Below, piece by piece: positions 47,355 through 56,565 of a stretch of 64,000 nucleotides of DNA (position 1 is its first letter; every line of letters begins with the position of its first letter). Source of the DNA: an uncultured SAR86 cluster bacterium (lineage in GTDB: Bacteria; Pseudomonadota; Gammaproteobacteria; Magnimaribacterales; D2472); assembly GCA_943788515.1 (NCBI GenBank), contig CALSQM010000002.1, forward strand, positions 62,001 to 126,000. Direction: 5' to 3'. The translations under genes were made by a program, and so were the position numbers. The notes under the pieces are model-generated. The model ran no database searches. It was not told the DNA's origin and saw only the letters and a list, made by a program, of their open reading frames with translations.

Positions 47355-49190
47355 ATGAATACTTTTAATAAATTAAAAAAAATTAAAATAATAGCTCCCG
47401 TTTTATTAATTTTAGCTTCATGTGGTGCCGGCGGTGGAGGATCTTCCGAGCCAGCTTCAATCCTAACGCCAACAGTCTTAATTACAGCTAATCCTATGAG
47501 CTTATTTGTCGATGAGCAGGTTACGATTTCTTGGGCATCAACTAGCTCGACTACATGTGAGGCATCAGAAAGCTGGCAAGGAATCAAAAGTACTAGTGGT
47601 GAAGAGGTCTTCACTATTACAGGAGATGGTAGCCATGTATATAAAATCAAATGCTCTGGAAGCGGGGGCTCTGCTGAGTCTAGTGTAACGGTTGTAGCTG
47701 AATATGAAGCCCAATTTCATGAAGAGCCAATCGTTATTAGTGACCCAAAACTGTATCCCCAGGTTTGTAATACAGATTATTCAGAAGTACAGCCCTCTAT
47801 TCAGTTTGTAATACCTGTAGACATTAATAATGATGGCTGGGAAGATTTTATTGCACACCAATGGTGTGACCTTTACAGAGATAAGTGGGGTGATGTTATT
47901 CAAAATCCAACACCAGACTTAATCGTTGTGCATCTGTCTAATGGTGATGGTACCTATCGTGACGGTAATCAAGAAGTATTTGGTGAGGATATCCCAAGCC
48001 TAGGTGGCGCAAGCAGAAAGTATGACAGAGGTGACCTTAATAGAGATGGAAGAGATGACTTTGCTTTTGCTATGAACTGGGAAGATGGCAGAAATGGAGA
48101 TCCTTGGGAATATTCAAGAGCAAGTCCAGCAATTATTTTATCTAAAGGCGAAACAGAGTATGAGGTAGTAAAAGTAGGAACTCCAGATTGGGGGCATGCT
48201 GTAACTATAGTTGAACATAATAATGGAAATGTTGATGCTCTATTTGCGGGCTTTACTGGAATAGGGCTTCAGGCATATAGGTATTCCTCTGAAGGATGGC
48301 TGGATGTTAAAAATGAGTACCCTCCTGAGAATATAATGAGTGAGGACGGACTCAATATTATTGATATAGGAACAGCCTCTTGGAACACAGAACTCAAATA
48401 TCAAAACAACTATATTATTGCCACAGATGAATCAACAAACTACTCCGAAAGAGGCCTGGCTTTATGGTTTAGAGAAAATAATATTTGGAGCAAAGTAGAT
48501 CAAGAGTTAACACCGATAGAATTTTTTATAAATCAAATCTCATGGCAGGGATCAGAAGGACCCACGGCAGTATACTTAGTTAATGGCGAGTATTCTATTG
48601 ATTACACCCCAGAGACTATGTGTTTCTTTGAAGATAAATTTGACGATAGCGGCAATACAACCTTTCTTGGTTTATTTGCAACAAGCTTTCATAGGGAAGG
48701 CCGAGAAATAATAGAAGGAGAAACATATAATCAAAATAATTTTAATGCAAGCCAAGAAGTTAAAGTTTTCCAGATTCAAGACAACAAAATGGTTCAAATA
48801 GAAAACCCGTTTGATATCTATGACAACCAAGTTTTTGCAAATTCTCTAGATTGTAGAGATCTTAATAACGACGGCTACACAGATTTTTCAAGAAACGTAT
48901 TTTCTAGATCCTATGGCTATGAAACACCAAGGCTCAGGGGCGGGACTCCTTTAATAAATATAAATAACGTTGAAGGGCAAATGATTGAATATGAAAATAA
49001 CAAATCATATGAAATGCCAGGACATGAATTGCTTATGGATGCTGGTCACGGACAGGGGTTTCCAAGAGATGTAAACGGAGATGGCATTGAAGACATAGTG
49101 GTTTATGGAGAAACAATGAGAAATGAATTCAATAACTATGATGGCAGCATTCATGTTCATCTTGGATATTATGATTTTGTTCTTGAGTAG
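47355..49190 (+). CDS. FG-GAP/VCBS-type repeat lipoprotein
   Basis: A 611-residue secreted protein with lipobox LASCG (about residues 21-24) and a GGGGSS linker. An Ig-like domain follows (about residues 40-115: LITANPMSLFVDEQVTISWASTSSTTCEAS), then a beta-propeller-like region with calcium-binding loops DINNDGWEDF, DLNRDGRDDF, DLNNDGYTDF and DVNGDGIEDI. Such proteins are usually exposed on the cell surface and bind polysaccharide or other cells. ATG 47355 is preferred to the TTG one codon upstream. Confidence 0.8.
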   Translation: MNTFNKLKKIKIIAPVLLILASCGAGGGGSSEPASILTPTVLITANPMSLFVDEQVTISWASTSSTTCEASESWQGIKSTSGEEVFTITGDGSHVYKIKCSGSGGSAESSVTVVAEYEAQFHEEPIVISDPKLYPQVCNTDYSEVQPSIQFVIPVDINNDGWEDFIAHQWCDLYRDKWGDVIQNPTPDLIVVHLSNGDGTYRDGNQEVFGEDIPSLGGASRKYDRGDLNRDGRDDFAFAMNWEDGRNGDPWEYSRASPAIILSKGETEYEVVKVGTPDWGHAVTIVEHNNGNVDALFAGFTGIGLQAYRYSSEGWLDVKNEYPPENIMSEDGLNIIDIGTASWNTELKYQNNYIIATDESTNYSERGLALWFRENNIWSKVDQELTPIEFFINQISWQGSEGPTAVYLVNGEYSIDYTPETMCFFEDKFDDSGNTTFLGLFATSFHREGREIIEGETYNQNNFNASQEVKVFQIQDNKMVQIENPFDIYDNQVFANSLDCRDLNNDGYTDFSRNVFSRSYGYETPRLRGGTPLININNVEGQMIEYENNKSYEMPGHELLMDAGHGQGFPRDVNGDGIEDIVVYGETMRNEFNNYDGSIHVHLGYYDFVLE

Positions 49191-49249
49191 ACAAAAGACT
49201 GGCTAGGATTTCCTATCGCACTATAGTTTAGTCATGATATTCTTCAATC

Positions 49250-49600
49250 ATGAAAGAGTATGTTGGTGGATGTCATTGTGGGGAAGTTAAATTTAAATTT
49301 AACTCAGATCAGGCGGTTGAAATTTGGGAATGTAATTGCTCTATATGCAAAATACATGGTTACGAACATCTCTTTATCAAGCATGATGATTTTGAAATAA
49401 CAGATGGAAAAGACTTAATCTCTGAATATTCTTTTGGAACTAAAAAAGCAAAGCACCTGTTTTGCAAAAAATGTGGAACAAAAAGTTTTTATCAGCCTCG
49501 ATCTCATCCAGGCTCTTATAGTATTAACCTCAGATGTGTAGATGAGCCACCAGATATTTATAAGGTAGTGCACTTCGATGGGAAGAATGAATTTAAATGA
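49250..49600 (+). CDS. GFA (CENP-V/GFA domain) family protein
   Basis: A 116-residue protein with the zinc-binding pattern of the GFA family: CHCGEVKFKF, ECNCSICKIHGY and LFCKKCGTKSFY. The family is named after glutathione-dependent formaldehyde-activating enzyme, but most members have no proven activity. A second member lies at 57372-57824. The start codon overlaps a weak promoter-like region and no strong ribosome-binding site is seen. Confidence 0.88.
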   Translation: MKEYVGGCHCGEVKFKFNSDQAVEIWECNCSICKIHGYEHLFIKHDDFEITDGKDLISEYSFGTKKAKHLFCKKCGTKSFYQPRSHPGSYSINLRCVDEPPDIYKVVHFDGKNEFK

Positions 49601-49627
49601 AGCTAAGTATTTAGCAAGGGAGTAATA

Positions 49628-50011
49628 ATGAAATCTATATTAATTCATATTTCTAGAGTTTTACTCGCAATCTATTTTCTAATACCTGGTATAGCAAAAT
49701 TTACTTCATGGGACACGCATATAGCCTTAATGGAAACCCACAATATGGTCATGATTCCTATTTTGTTGGCCATTGCCGGCATTGCTCAAGTGGGTGGAAG
49801 CATCCTTCTTTTACTTAACAAGCAAGTCGTAGTCTGCGCCATTGGGTTTGCAGCAATGATCTTATTGATAAACTTAAACTTGCATGATTTTTGGAACATA
49901 TATGATGGCGTAGATACGAAACATGAAACCCAAAATTTTTATAAAAACATGGGAATATTTGCAGGCCTACTGTTGCTAGCAGCAGTTAATCTTGATCAAG
50001 ACAAGTCATAG
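49628..50011 (+). CDS. DoxX family membrane protein
   Basis: A 127-residue protein with four membrane helices. The first helix contains HISRVLLAIYFLIPGIAKFTSWD, the DoxX pattern 'R..la..fl..G..K'. DoxX-like proteins may act in redox or quinone-related membrane reactions; no specific role can be given. AGGGAG lies just upstream. A cupin gene follows closely. Confidence 0.85.
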   Translation: MKSILIHISRVLLAIYFLIPGIAKFTSWDTHIALMETHNMVMIPILLAIAGIAQVGGSILLLLNKQVVVCAIGFAAMILLINLNLHDFWNIYDGVDTKHETQNFYKNMGIFAGLLLLAAVNLDQDKS

Positions 50012-50012
50012 T

Positions 50013-50372
50013 ATGAAAAAAATTAATTTTAAATCTAAGTTCAAAAAATTCTCTGATAAGTGGTCACCAAAAGTTATAGAAGAAATGAATGATTATCAGT
50101 TTAAGCTTGCAAAAATAAAAGATAATTTTACATGGCATAGCCATCCAGAAACGGATGAAACTTTTATTGTTATAGAAGGAGCAATGGGAATAGAATTCGA
50201 GAATGAAACCATCGAATTAAGTGAAGGTGAAATGCTAGTTATTCCTAAAGGAACAAGGCACAAACCATTTGCTGAGCATGAGGCAAAGATCATGCTCATA
50301 GAGCCTAAAGGAGTTGTGAATACTGGAGATACTATAAATGAATACACGGCTAAAAATGATCAATGGATTTAA
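50013..50372 (+). CDS. Cupin domain protein
   Basis: This 119-residue single-domain cupin has motif 1 as WHSHPETDETFIVIEGAMGIEF with His-His-Glu metal ligands, and motif 2 as LSEGEMLVIPKGTRHKPFA with the second His. ATG 50013 is chosen over the upstream TTG frame that overlaps doxX. Metal binding is likely; the substrate is unknown. Confidence 0.88.
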   Translation: MKKINFKSKFKKFSDKWSPKVIEEMNDYQFKLAKIKDNFTWHSHPETDETFIVIEGAMGIEFENETIELSEGEMLVIPKGTRHKPFAEHEAKIMLIEPKGVVNTGDTINEYTAKNDQWI

Positions 50373-50396
50373 CTCAAGCTTGATCAAAATAAATTC

Positions 50397-50690
50397 GTGA
50401 AAAAAATAGGCCTAGGCTTCGCCTATCTTTGTATTTATACAACACCTATTCAATTAGGTTTTATCGCATGGCAAATTTTTATAATAACTTCTTCAGAGTA
50501 TTCAATTCTTAGCATGTCGACTAAAGACTTCTTAGTAGACAATATTAGGCTTCTCCATGATTGGATATATTCATGGTTTTGGAATGATCTTTTAGATTTT
50601 GTATATCAATTTCCTGCCTTAATAGTTAGCAGCTTAAAAGCAATAATAAATTATTATTTAGGATATTGGCTTCTTAGAAAACTCAAATGA
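50397..50690 (+). CDS. Two-helix membrane protein of unknown function
   Basis: A 97-residue protein starting on GTG, with a hydrophobic N-terminal segment (about residues 5-28) and a second one near the C-terminus (about 70-92). It has aromatic-rich linkers (HDWIYSWFWNDLLDF). No family recognised. It is followed within five bases by another small membrane gene. Confidence 0.5.
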   Translation: MKKIGLGFAYLCIYTTPIQLGFIAWQIFIITSSEYSILSMSTKDFLVDNIRLLHDWIYSWFWNDLLDFVYQFPALIVSSLKAIINYYLGYWLLRKLK

Positions 50691-50694
50691 AAGT

Positions 50695-50913
50695 ATGAAT
50701 AAACTCAATCATCTAAATTTTTTCCTTATGTGGATTTTTGGTTTCTTTGCATTATTGTCCTTTGATCTCTTTATAGAAGGCTTTGTATTTGAATGGATAG
50801 AATGGAATGGAACAGATAAAAATGATTGGTTTTTTGCTCTATGGTGGGGCTTTGTCGTTGTATGGTTTTTGTATGGATCAGTAACTCTCCATCAAAGACT
50901 TAAAAAGAAATGA
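50695..50913 (+). CDS. Two-helix membrane protein of unknown function
   Basis: A 72-residue protein with two Trp/Phe-rich membrane segments (about residues 8-28 and 46-64) and a basic tail. Its stop codon overlaps the start of the next gene (AAATGAATG), so the small genes 50397-51365 look like one operon. No family recognised. Confidence 0.5.
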   Translation: MNKLNHLNFFLMWIFGFFALLSFDLFIEGFVFEWIEWNGTDKNDWFFALWWGFVVVWFLYGSVTLHQRLKKK

Positions 50914-51365
50914 ATGCTTATAAAATTCTGGTCAACAAAGGGCTTCTAAATCAAAGCATCTTTATTATCTTTCTGTCAGGTTTTTTGTATTCCGATGATA
51001 TAGATGAGTTAGATGCTATTTGTTCAATATCTAAAATTCCAATTGTTAATGCTGTCTTTGATTGCAGGCCGCTAACCAATACAGAAATATATTCATTGAA
51101 TAAATATTGGGATCAGGAATCAAATGGAGATTTATGTCATTATTTTTATTTTCCTATAGCCGATCCAAGAGCATCAGAAAGGCTATTACTAGAAAATTAT
51201 TTATTAATGGAAGAGAAGATTAAAAAAAGAGGCCTTAATTGTTTTGATGAGTACAGGAATATTTTCTGGTATAGAGGCAAGGGTACGATGAGCATGCTCC
51301 AAAAACTAAGAGAGCAATACCCGATACTAAAAGACTATAAGTCCCACTATAATTTTAATGACTAA
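50910..51365 (+). CDS. Secreted or anchored protein of unknown function
   Basis: A 151-residue protein with a hydrophobic N-terminal segment (SIFIIFLSGFLYSDD) that may be a signal peptide. The rest contains two pairs of cysteines (AICSISK, VFDCRPL, DLCHYFY, LNCFDEY) and helical stretches. It overlaps the preceding gene by four bases. No family recognised. Confidence 0.55.
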   Translation: MNAYKILVNKGLLNQSIFIIFLSGFLYSDDIDELDAICSISKIPIVNAVFDCRPLTNTEIYSLNKYWDQESNGDLCHYFYFPIADPRASERLLLENYLLMEEKIKKRGLNCFDEYRNIFWYRGKGTMSMLQKLREQYPILKDYKSHYNFND

Positions 51366-51431
51366 AAAACAAGAAATTTAAATCATTCTGCTATGCTAGA
51401 ATTTAAATTGATTATTTCAAGGAGAAAAAAT

Positions 51432-51650
51432 ATGAGCAATACTAAATGGGAATATAAAATTGTTGATCACAGCAATTCATCTTCAATGGGGTATTCAAAT
51501 CCTGAAACCGAAGCATTTAAAGAAGAGCACAAAGACAAAGACTGGAAGCTTGAGATGATGAATATTGAATTAAATAAACTTGGCCAAGAGGGCTGGGAAA
51601 TGGTTGCTCATAATGGGCCAAATTCAATTTACCTAAAACGCGAACTGTAA
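51432..51650 (+). CDS. DUF4177-like small protein
   Basis: ATG 51432 follows AAGGAGAAAA, so the longer frame from 51393 is not used. The 72-residue product, TKWEYKIVDH...ELNKLGQEGWEMVAHNGPNSIYLKREL, matches the DUF4177 pattern 'WEYkvv...LN.lg.eGWE.v.......ylkR'. The function is unknown. Confidence 0.75.
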   Translation: MSNTKWEYKIVDHSNSSSMGYSNPETEAFKEEHKDKDWKLEMMNIELNKLGQEGWEMVAHNGPNSIYLKREL

Positions 51651-51703
51651 GATTAGATTATAGAGCTTGTGGGAATCGATAGATTTATTTGAATCTGCTT
51701 GGT

Positions 51704-51805
51704 TTATTCGTCTTTGTAGTCTTCTTCGAGGATTCCTTTTTCTTTTAGAGTTTTTGTTAGTTTTTCTAAACGAATAAAAGCAACCAATCCAATTACTTCT
51801 TCCAT
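51704..51805 (-). CDS. 33-residue small protein with a strong ribosome-binding site
   Basis: On the minus strand ATG at 51805 is preceded by AAGGAG at ideal spacing and encodes MEEVIGLVAFIRLEKLTKTL..., ending EDYKDE at TAA. The amphipathic helical composition and consensus Shine-Dalgarno make it a credible microprotein. It lies in the 294-bp gap between two plus-strand genes, which otherwise holds nothing I recognise. Confidence 0.55.
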   Translation of the reverse strand: MEEVIGLVAFIRLEKLTKTLKEKGILEEDYKDE

Positions 51806-51944
51806 AAAATCTCCTTAAAATATTTAATTTATCTAAAAATGTAACGCAAACTTGTCATTTTTCAAATAGGAAGTAAAGGTTACATTGTTAATTTATTTAA
51901 TATTTTTCTTTGATAACATAGAATGAGCTATATCAATTTTTTTT

Positions 51945-52670
51945 ATGAAACAGACTTTTTTAATTCTTATCTTTGGCTTCCTTGCAGCAAGCTGCAGTGA
52001 TTCATCAAATTTACATATTCAGCTGAAAGATTTCGTTGATGATGTTTCCGTACAAAAGTTAGGCCAAGAGCTTATTGATCTTCCATATGGGCTAAATGCT
52101 CTAGAATCAGGACTATCTGAATCGGAAGAAATTTTAGTTGCTGTTCATGGCAGTAGAAGCCAGGGATATGAGTGGGTATATCCCCTAAAGTCGATTAACT
52201 CTTCAAAGAAAGAAATGTATTTCTACAGATGGCCTGATCAAGGATGCTTTGCAGAGCCCGCAGAAAAACTCATTAAAGATATTTCAAACATCCTTTTAGA
52301 AAACCCTTCACTTAATAAAGTAATATTAATAGGCCACAGTTATGGTGGAATCTTGGTTAGCGATGTCTTGAAAAAATGGACGAATAAGATTCCTATCGAA
52401 ACTCATATAATTGCTTCTCCCTTGGCTGGCTCCAAATTATTAGTTAGTACTTGCAATTATTCTCCCATTAAAAAAATTAAAGCAAATACTGCTTTGTTTG
52501 AATGGAGAACTCAGCATCAATTAGATAGCGCATTTAAAAACACCTCACCTAACCCTCAGGAAATTTCAATTATAGGTAGCTCAATCACTGTTCTACCTGA
52601 TACTTATAAAGGCAACCGTCTTGGACACAACTGGTCTATAAGCTGGGTTGCGGACGAGGCATTTGATTAA
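51945..52670 (+). CDS. Lipoprotein alpha/beta-hydrolase-like protein
   Basis: A 241-residue protein with a lipoprotein signal (LAASC at about residues 13-17). The core has LVAVHGSRSQGYEW (oxyanion-loop-like HG), then VILIGHSYGGILVSDVL with the nucleophile elbow GHSYGG (Ser near 133), and a C-terminal His in LGHNWSISW. This is a serine hydrolase or esterase fold; the substrate is unknown. It stands alone with its own upstream gap. Confidence 0.75.
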   Translation: MKQTFLILIFGFLAASCSDSSNLHIQLKDFVDDVSVQKLGQELIDLPYGLNALESGLSESEEILVAVHGSRSQGYEWVYPLKSINSSKKEMYFYRWPDQGCFAEPAEKLIKDISNILLENPSLNKVILIGHSYGGILVSDVLKKWTNKIPIETHIIASPLAGSKLLVSTCNYSPIKKIKANTALFEWRTQHQLDSAFKNTSPNPQEISIIGSSITVLPDTYKGNRLGHNWSISWVADEAFD

Positions 52671-52756
52671 ATTTTTTGGACCTTTGCTTCCTTAAGTTTT
52701 AGTGCGTTTGTTAATTTAGTCGAGTCACAATAAACTTAATATATACAGAGGGAACA

Positions 52757-53089
52757 ATGACTGAAGAGCAGGCAATATATTTTACGATAATATTTATGGC
52801 CTTCACTTATGCAGCAATAGGCTTTGGTATTAACAAGGCTAATGCTAAATATCTTTTAGCTGGCTATAACACAATGGGTACACAAAAGAGGAGTGAGTTT
52901 GATATTGATGCTTACTTAGATTTCTTGAAGCCCTTTTTTAAAAAACTAAGCCTATTCCCAATAGTAAGTTTTATTGCCCTTTCTTTTATTTTGAAAGGTG
53001 AAACAAAAATAATGGTTTGGTCTCTGGTACAAATTATTCCTTTCGCATACTTCTTAAGGATGCACTTTAAAAAATTTAAAAATGACTAA
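52757..53089 (+). CDS. Small membrane protein of unknown function
   Basis: A 110-residue protein with three hydrophobic segments (about residues 6-24, 58-76, 82-98) and a polar middle (GYNTMGTQKRSEFDIDAYLDF). The pattern 'aGyNt....k.e.d' resembles the DUF3784-type family, in which a first helix is followed by 'l.aGyNt'. AGAGGGAAC lies upstream. It overlaps the dipeptidase gene by eight bases. Confidence 0.6.
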   Translation: MTEEQAIYFTIIFMAFTYAAIGFGINKANAKYLLAGYNTMGTQKRSEFDIDAYLDFLKPFFKKLSLFPIVSFIALSFILKGETKIMVWSLVQIIPFAYFLRMHFKKFKND

Positions 53090-54254
53090 AAAAATACTAC
53101 TCAACTCACTCTTATTTATAGTAATTTTAGTGGCCTCTGCTTTAATGCTCTTGCCTAAGATGCTTGATAAGAGCATGAATCCTGTTTCTGAACATGCGCC
53201 TTTTGTTGTTTCTAAAGAAGCTCAAGCACTTCACAACACATTAATAGTTGGGGATTGGCATGCTGATAGCGCATTATGGAATCGGGATTTAAAGAAAACC
53301 TATGACTATGGGCACGCAGATATTCCTCGATTACAAGCAGGCAATGTGGCTCTTCAAATGTTCACTACTGTTACTAAGTCGCCTTCTGGTCAAAACTATG
53401 ACAGCAATGAAACCGGCGCTAATGACAATATAACAGCTTTAGCAATAGTCCAGAGATGGCCAATCAAAACCTGGTCTAGTTTATTTGAAAGGGCCATGTA
53501 TCAAGCAAATAAAATAAAAGATCTAGAAAAACGCGATCCTGAAAACTTTATGTTAATTGAATCCCAATATGATCTAGGTATTTTTTTACTTAAAAGGGTT
53601 AATAATCCAAAAATGGTGGGAGGGCTTATTGGCACTGAGGGATCACACGCTCTCGATGGCAACTTAGATAATGTTGAGCGCTTGTATGAAAATAGTTTTC
53701 GCATGATGAGCCTTCAACATTTTTTTGATAATAAGTTAGGTGGCTCTCTTCACGGCACAAGTGGCGCAGGCCTGACAGAGTTTGGTAGGCAGGCAATCGA
53801 TGAGATGCAACGATTGGATATTATTATTGATGTTTCTCATTCATCTGAAAATGTTGTTAAAGATGTTCTTAGTATTTCTAATCAACCACTTGTTATTAGT
53901 CACACAGGTTTCAATGGTTACTGTAAATCACCCAGAAATATAAGTGATAGCTTGATGATAGAGATAGCTGAAAAAGGAGGCCTCATAGGCGTTGGTTTTT
54001 GGGACGCAGCTGTTTGCGATAACACCCCTAGGTCAGTAGCTGAAGCAATTATTTACGGCATTGGTCTAATTGGGGCAGAGCATGTTGCTCTAGGCTCAGA
54101 TTTTGATGGAACCATTACTCCAGGGTTTGACACATCAGAGTTAGTTGCAATAACCCATGAATTATTAGAGCTAGGGCTTGGTAAGGAAGAAATTCGAAAA
54201 GTAATGGGTGAAAACATGTTGTCTTTTCTTCAAGACAATCTTCCAAAAACTTAA
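53082..54254 (+). CDS. Membrane dipeptidase (peptidase family M19)
   Basis: A 390-residue zinc dipeptidase of the renal dipeptidase family, with an N-terminal membrane anchor or signal (about residues 7-24). Metal-binding and family motifs are visible: GDWHADSA, the Glu in GTEGSHAL, IIDVSHSS, ISHTG and ALGSDFDG. It hydrolyses dipeptides or related amide bonds, probably in the periplasm. The start overlaps the previous small membrane gene. Confidence 0.9.
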   Translation: MTKKILLNSLLFIVILVASALMLLPKMLDKSMNPVSEHAPFVVSKEAQALHNTLIVGDWHADSALWNRDLKKTYDYGHADIPRLQAGNVALQMFTTVTKSPSGQNYDSNETGANDNITALAIVQRWPIKTWSSLFERAMYQANKIKDLEKRDPENFMLIESQYDLGIFLLKRVNNPKMVGGLIGTEGSHALDGNLDNVERLYENSFRMMSLQHFFDNKLGGSLHGTSGAGLTEFGRQAIDEMQRLDIIIDVSHSSENVVKDVLSISNQPLVISHTGFNGYCKSPRNISDSLMIEIAEKGGLIGVGFWDAAVCDNTPRSVAEAIIYGIGLIGAEHVALGSDFDGTITPGFDTSELVAITHELLELGLGKEEIRKVMGENMLSFLQDNLPKT

Positions 54255-54319
54255 AACATTTATCTATTTATAAATTCGGGTTAGAGTAATCACATAATTA
54301 AATTTAAAGGGGAAAAGTC

Positions 54320-54712
54320 ATGATTAGTTTTATTGTTTGGTCAGTCTACTTATATTTGTTTCAGCTTATGATTCCAAATTTTTTAAAATCAAAAATTGAA
54401 TATTCAGCTCGAGCCAATAAAGCCTTTAGGAATTTAAGTGAATCTTTTTCTATATTTCTGGCATTAGCAATCTTATCAATTGTTCTTAATGTAGATGCAA
54501 ATACACAATTAGCAATTAATGTAGATGCAAATACACAATTAGCAATGTACTGGCTGATATCAAGAGTTCTGTTTTTAATAATTTATATTTCAGGAGTTGG
54601 AAAAAAGAACAAGGGCACTGAAGGTGATGGAAATGAAGCACAGCCAATTAGATCACTGGTTTGGATGGTTTCGGTGGTTCTTTTAGTTTTAATGGCAAAA
54701 AACCTTTTATAG
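54320..54712 (+). CDS. MAPEG-family membrane protein with a 10-residue in-frame duplication
   Basis: A 130-residue protein with the MAPEG layout: four hydrophobic segments, SARANKAFRNLSESFSIFLALAIL for the second helix and YWLISRVLFLIIYISGV for the third. A 30-bp stretch encoding NVDANTQLAI is tandemly duplicated (about 54488-54547) in the loop between helices 2 and 3. MAPEG proteins include glutathione transferase-like enzymes and proteins of unknown role. A GGGGAAAAG ribosome-binding region precedes it. Confidence 0.78.
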   Translation: MISFIVWSVYLYLFQLMIPNFLKSKIEYSARANKAFRNLSESFSIFLALAILSIVLNVDANTQLAINVDANTQLAMYWLISRVLFLIIYISGVGKKNKGTEGDGNEAQPIRSLVWMVSVVLLVLMAKNLL

Positions 54713-54730
54713 TCATTATCGGAGATAAAC

Positions 54731-55708
54731 ATGCAATATAGAAAATTAGGAAATTCTGGTCTTAAATTATCTGAGCTTTCGTTTGGATCTTGGGTAACGT
54801 TTAATAAACAAGTTGACTCCAAGCTTGCAGAAGAAATGTTTGGAACCTGCCTAGATGCAGGTGTTAATTTTTTTGATAATGCCGAAGGCTATGAAAGAGG
54901 TATGTCTGAGGTTGTTATGGGCAAGGCCTTAAAGAGCTTAAATAAATCTAGAGACTCATACTGTGTGTCGTCAAAGGTATTTTTTGGCTCTCATGGCAAT
55001 CCAACACCTACTCAAATGGGATTAAGCAGAAAGCATGTCACCGAAGCTTGCCACCAGGCCCTAGAAAGACTTCAGGTTGATTATCTAGATCTTTATTTTT
55101 GTCATAGAGCAGATCCAGAAACCCCAATTGGAGAAACAGTTTGGGCAATGCATAACCTAATAACCCAAGGAAAAATACTCTACTGGGGAACGTCTGAGTG
55201 GTCAGCAGAAGAAATAGATGAGGCATATAAATTTGCATCCGAAAATAATTTAACACCACCAACTATGGAGCAGCCCCAATACAACCTTTTAGATAGACAA
55301 AGGTTTGAAGTTGAGTATGACCCAATATTTACACAATATGGTACAGGTACAACTACCTGGTCACCTTTGGCGTCAGGTGCTCTAACCGGCAAATATTTAA
55401 ATGGAGTGCCAGCAGGGTCAAGAGCATCTTTAGAAGGATATGAGTGGCTCAAGAAAGGAATGATTGATTCAGACCGGGGGCAAGAAAGAATGAAAAGAGT
55501 CGCCTCTTATATCAAGATAGCTGAGGAGCATAATTTAAGCCCTTCCAAGCTTGCTATAGCCTGGTGTTTATTAAATAAAAATGTATCAACTGTAATATTG
55601 GGTGCGTCAAGTATAGGACAGCTTCAAGACAACTTAGATTCACTGGATTGCATCGAAGCATTAAAAGATAACAATTTAGTTAACAGCCTAAACAATATTG
55701 GTAGATAA
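54731..55708 (+). CDS. Aldo/keto reductase, Kv-beta/YghZ-like
   Basis: A 325-residue NADPH-dependent oxidoreductase. The N-terminus YRKLGNSGLKLSELSFGSW, the catalytic region FFDNAEGYERGMSEVVMGKAL with Asp and Tyr, SSKVFFG with Lys, and YLDLYFCHR with the catalytic His are all present. The C-terminus LAIAWCLLNKNVSTVILGAS is typical of the subfamily related to potassium-channel beta subunits. Its stop codon is followed immediately by the glyoxalase-like gene. Confidence 0.92.
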   Translation: MQYRKLGNSGLKLSELSFGSWVTFNKQVDSKLAEEMFGTCLDAGVNFFDNAEGYERGMSEVVMGKALKSLNKSRDSYCVSSKVFFGSHGNPTPTQMGLSRKHVTEACHQALERLQVDYLDLYFCHRADPETPIGETVWAMHNLITQGKILYWGTSEWSAEEIDEAYKFASENNLTPPTMEQPQYNLLDRQRFEVEYDPIFTQYGTGTTTWSPLASGALTGKYLNGVPAGSRASLEGYEWLKKGMIDSDRGQERMKRVASYIKIAEEHNLSPSKLAIAWCLLNKNVSTVILGASSIGQLQDNLDSLDCIEALKDNNLVNSLNNIGR

Positions 55709-56548
55709 ATGATAGATACTTTAGATCACCTCATTATTGCAGTAGAAGATCTAGATAAAGCAGAAGCAAATTATACCAAAATCTTTGGAATGCCCCCTGT
55801 TTGGCGCGGAGAGCACAAAGAGCTAGGAACGATCAACTCCCTATTCAATTTTAAAAATACTTATTTTGAACTTTTGTCAGCTAGTGGAGAAGGTCTTGGG
55901 GCCGCACTTGTTAATCATTATTTAGAAGAAAAGGGCGAGGGCCTAATAGGAGTTGTTTTTGGAACAAAAGATATAGACAAAGCCACAAACTCACTTAAAG
56001 AAGGAAACTTTCTTATATCAGATACTACAGATGGAGAGGGTATAAATTCTAAAGACGGCGAGGTTCGAAAATGGAAGAATCTCTTTTTGCCTCCTGAACT
56101 CACAAGAGGATTATTTTCATTTATTATTCAACACACAGAAGGAACATTGCCCTCCCTTGGAACATATTCAAATGCATCAATAAATAAACTAGATCATGTT
56201 GTTATAAACACCAATGATGCAGATGGGTTTATTAAAATTTATCGGGATATTTTTAATATTAGGCTTGCATTAGATAAGTTTGTAGAAGCTTGGAAAAGTA
56301 GAATGCTATTTTTCAGACTAAATAAAACAACCATCGAGGTAATTGAGAAGAAAGACAGCAGCGACTCCTTTGATTCATTATGGGGGCTTTCATGGGAGGT
56401 TGAAAATATTGAAGAAGCGCATAAGCGTCTTGAGAAAGAAGGGGTGGAGATAACGGCTATTAAAAAAGGAATAAAAGAGAAGACCCTAGTCGCAACAATA
56501 AAATCTCACAATCACAACATACCAACATTATTAATCCAACATTTATAA
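55709..56548 (+). CDS. VOC-superfamily glyoxalase-like protein
   Basis: A 279-residue protein containing two vicinal-oxygen-chelate modules: TLDHLIIAVEDLDKAEANYTKIFGMPPVWRGEH at the start and KLDHVVINTNDADGFIKIYRDIFNIRLALD from about residue 155. Each starts with the 'DH..i...d......y...fg' pattern. Arrangement and length fit the glyoxalase-like domain 3 family. It directly follows the aldo/keto reductase and is probably co-transcribed. Confidence 0.85.
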   Translation: MIDTLDHLIIAVEDLDKAEANYTKIFGMPPVWRGEHKELGTINSLFNFKNTYFELLSASGEGLGAALVNHYLEEKGEGLIGVVFGTKDIDKATNSLKEGNFLISDTTDGEGINSKDGEVRKWKNLFLPPELTRGLFSFIIQHTEGTLPSLGTYSNASINKLDHVVINTNDADGFIKIYRDIFNIRLALDKFVEAWKSRMLFFRLNKTTIEVIEKKDSSDSFDSLWGLSWEVENIEEAHKRLEKEGVEITAIKKGIKEKTLVATIKSHNHNIPTLLIQHL

Positions 56549-56565
56549 AAAAAGGAGCTATCGAA

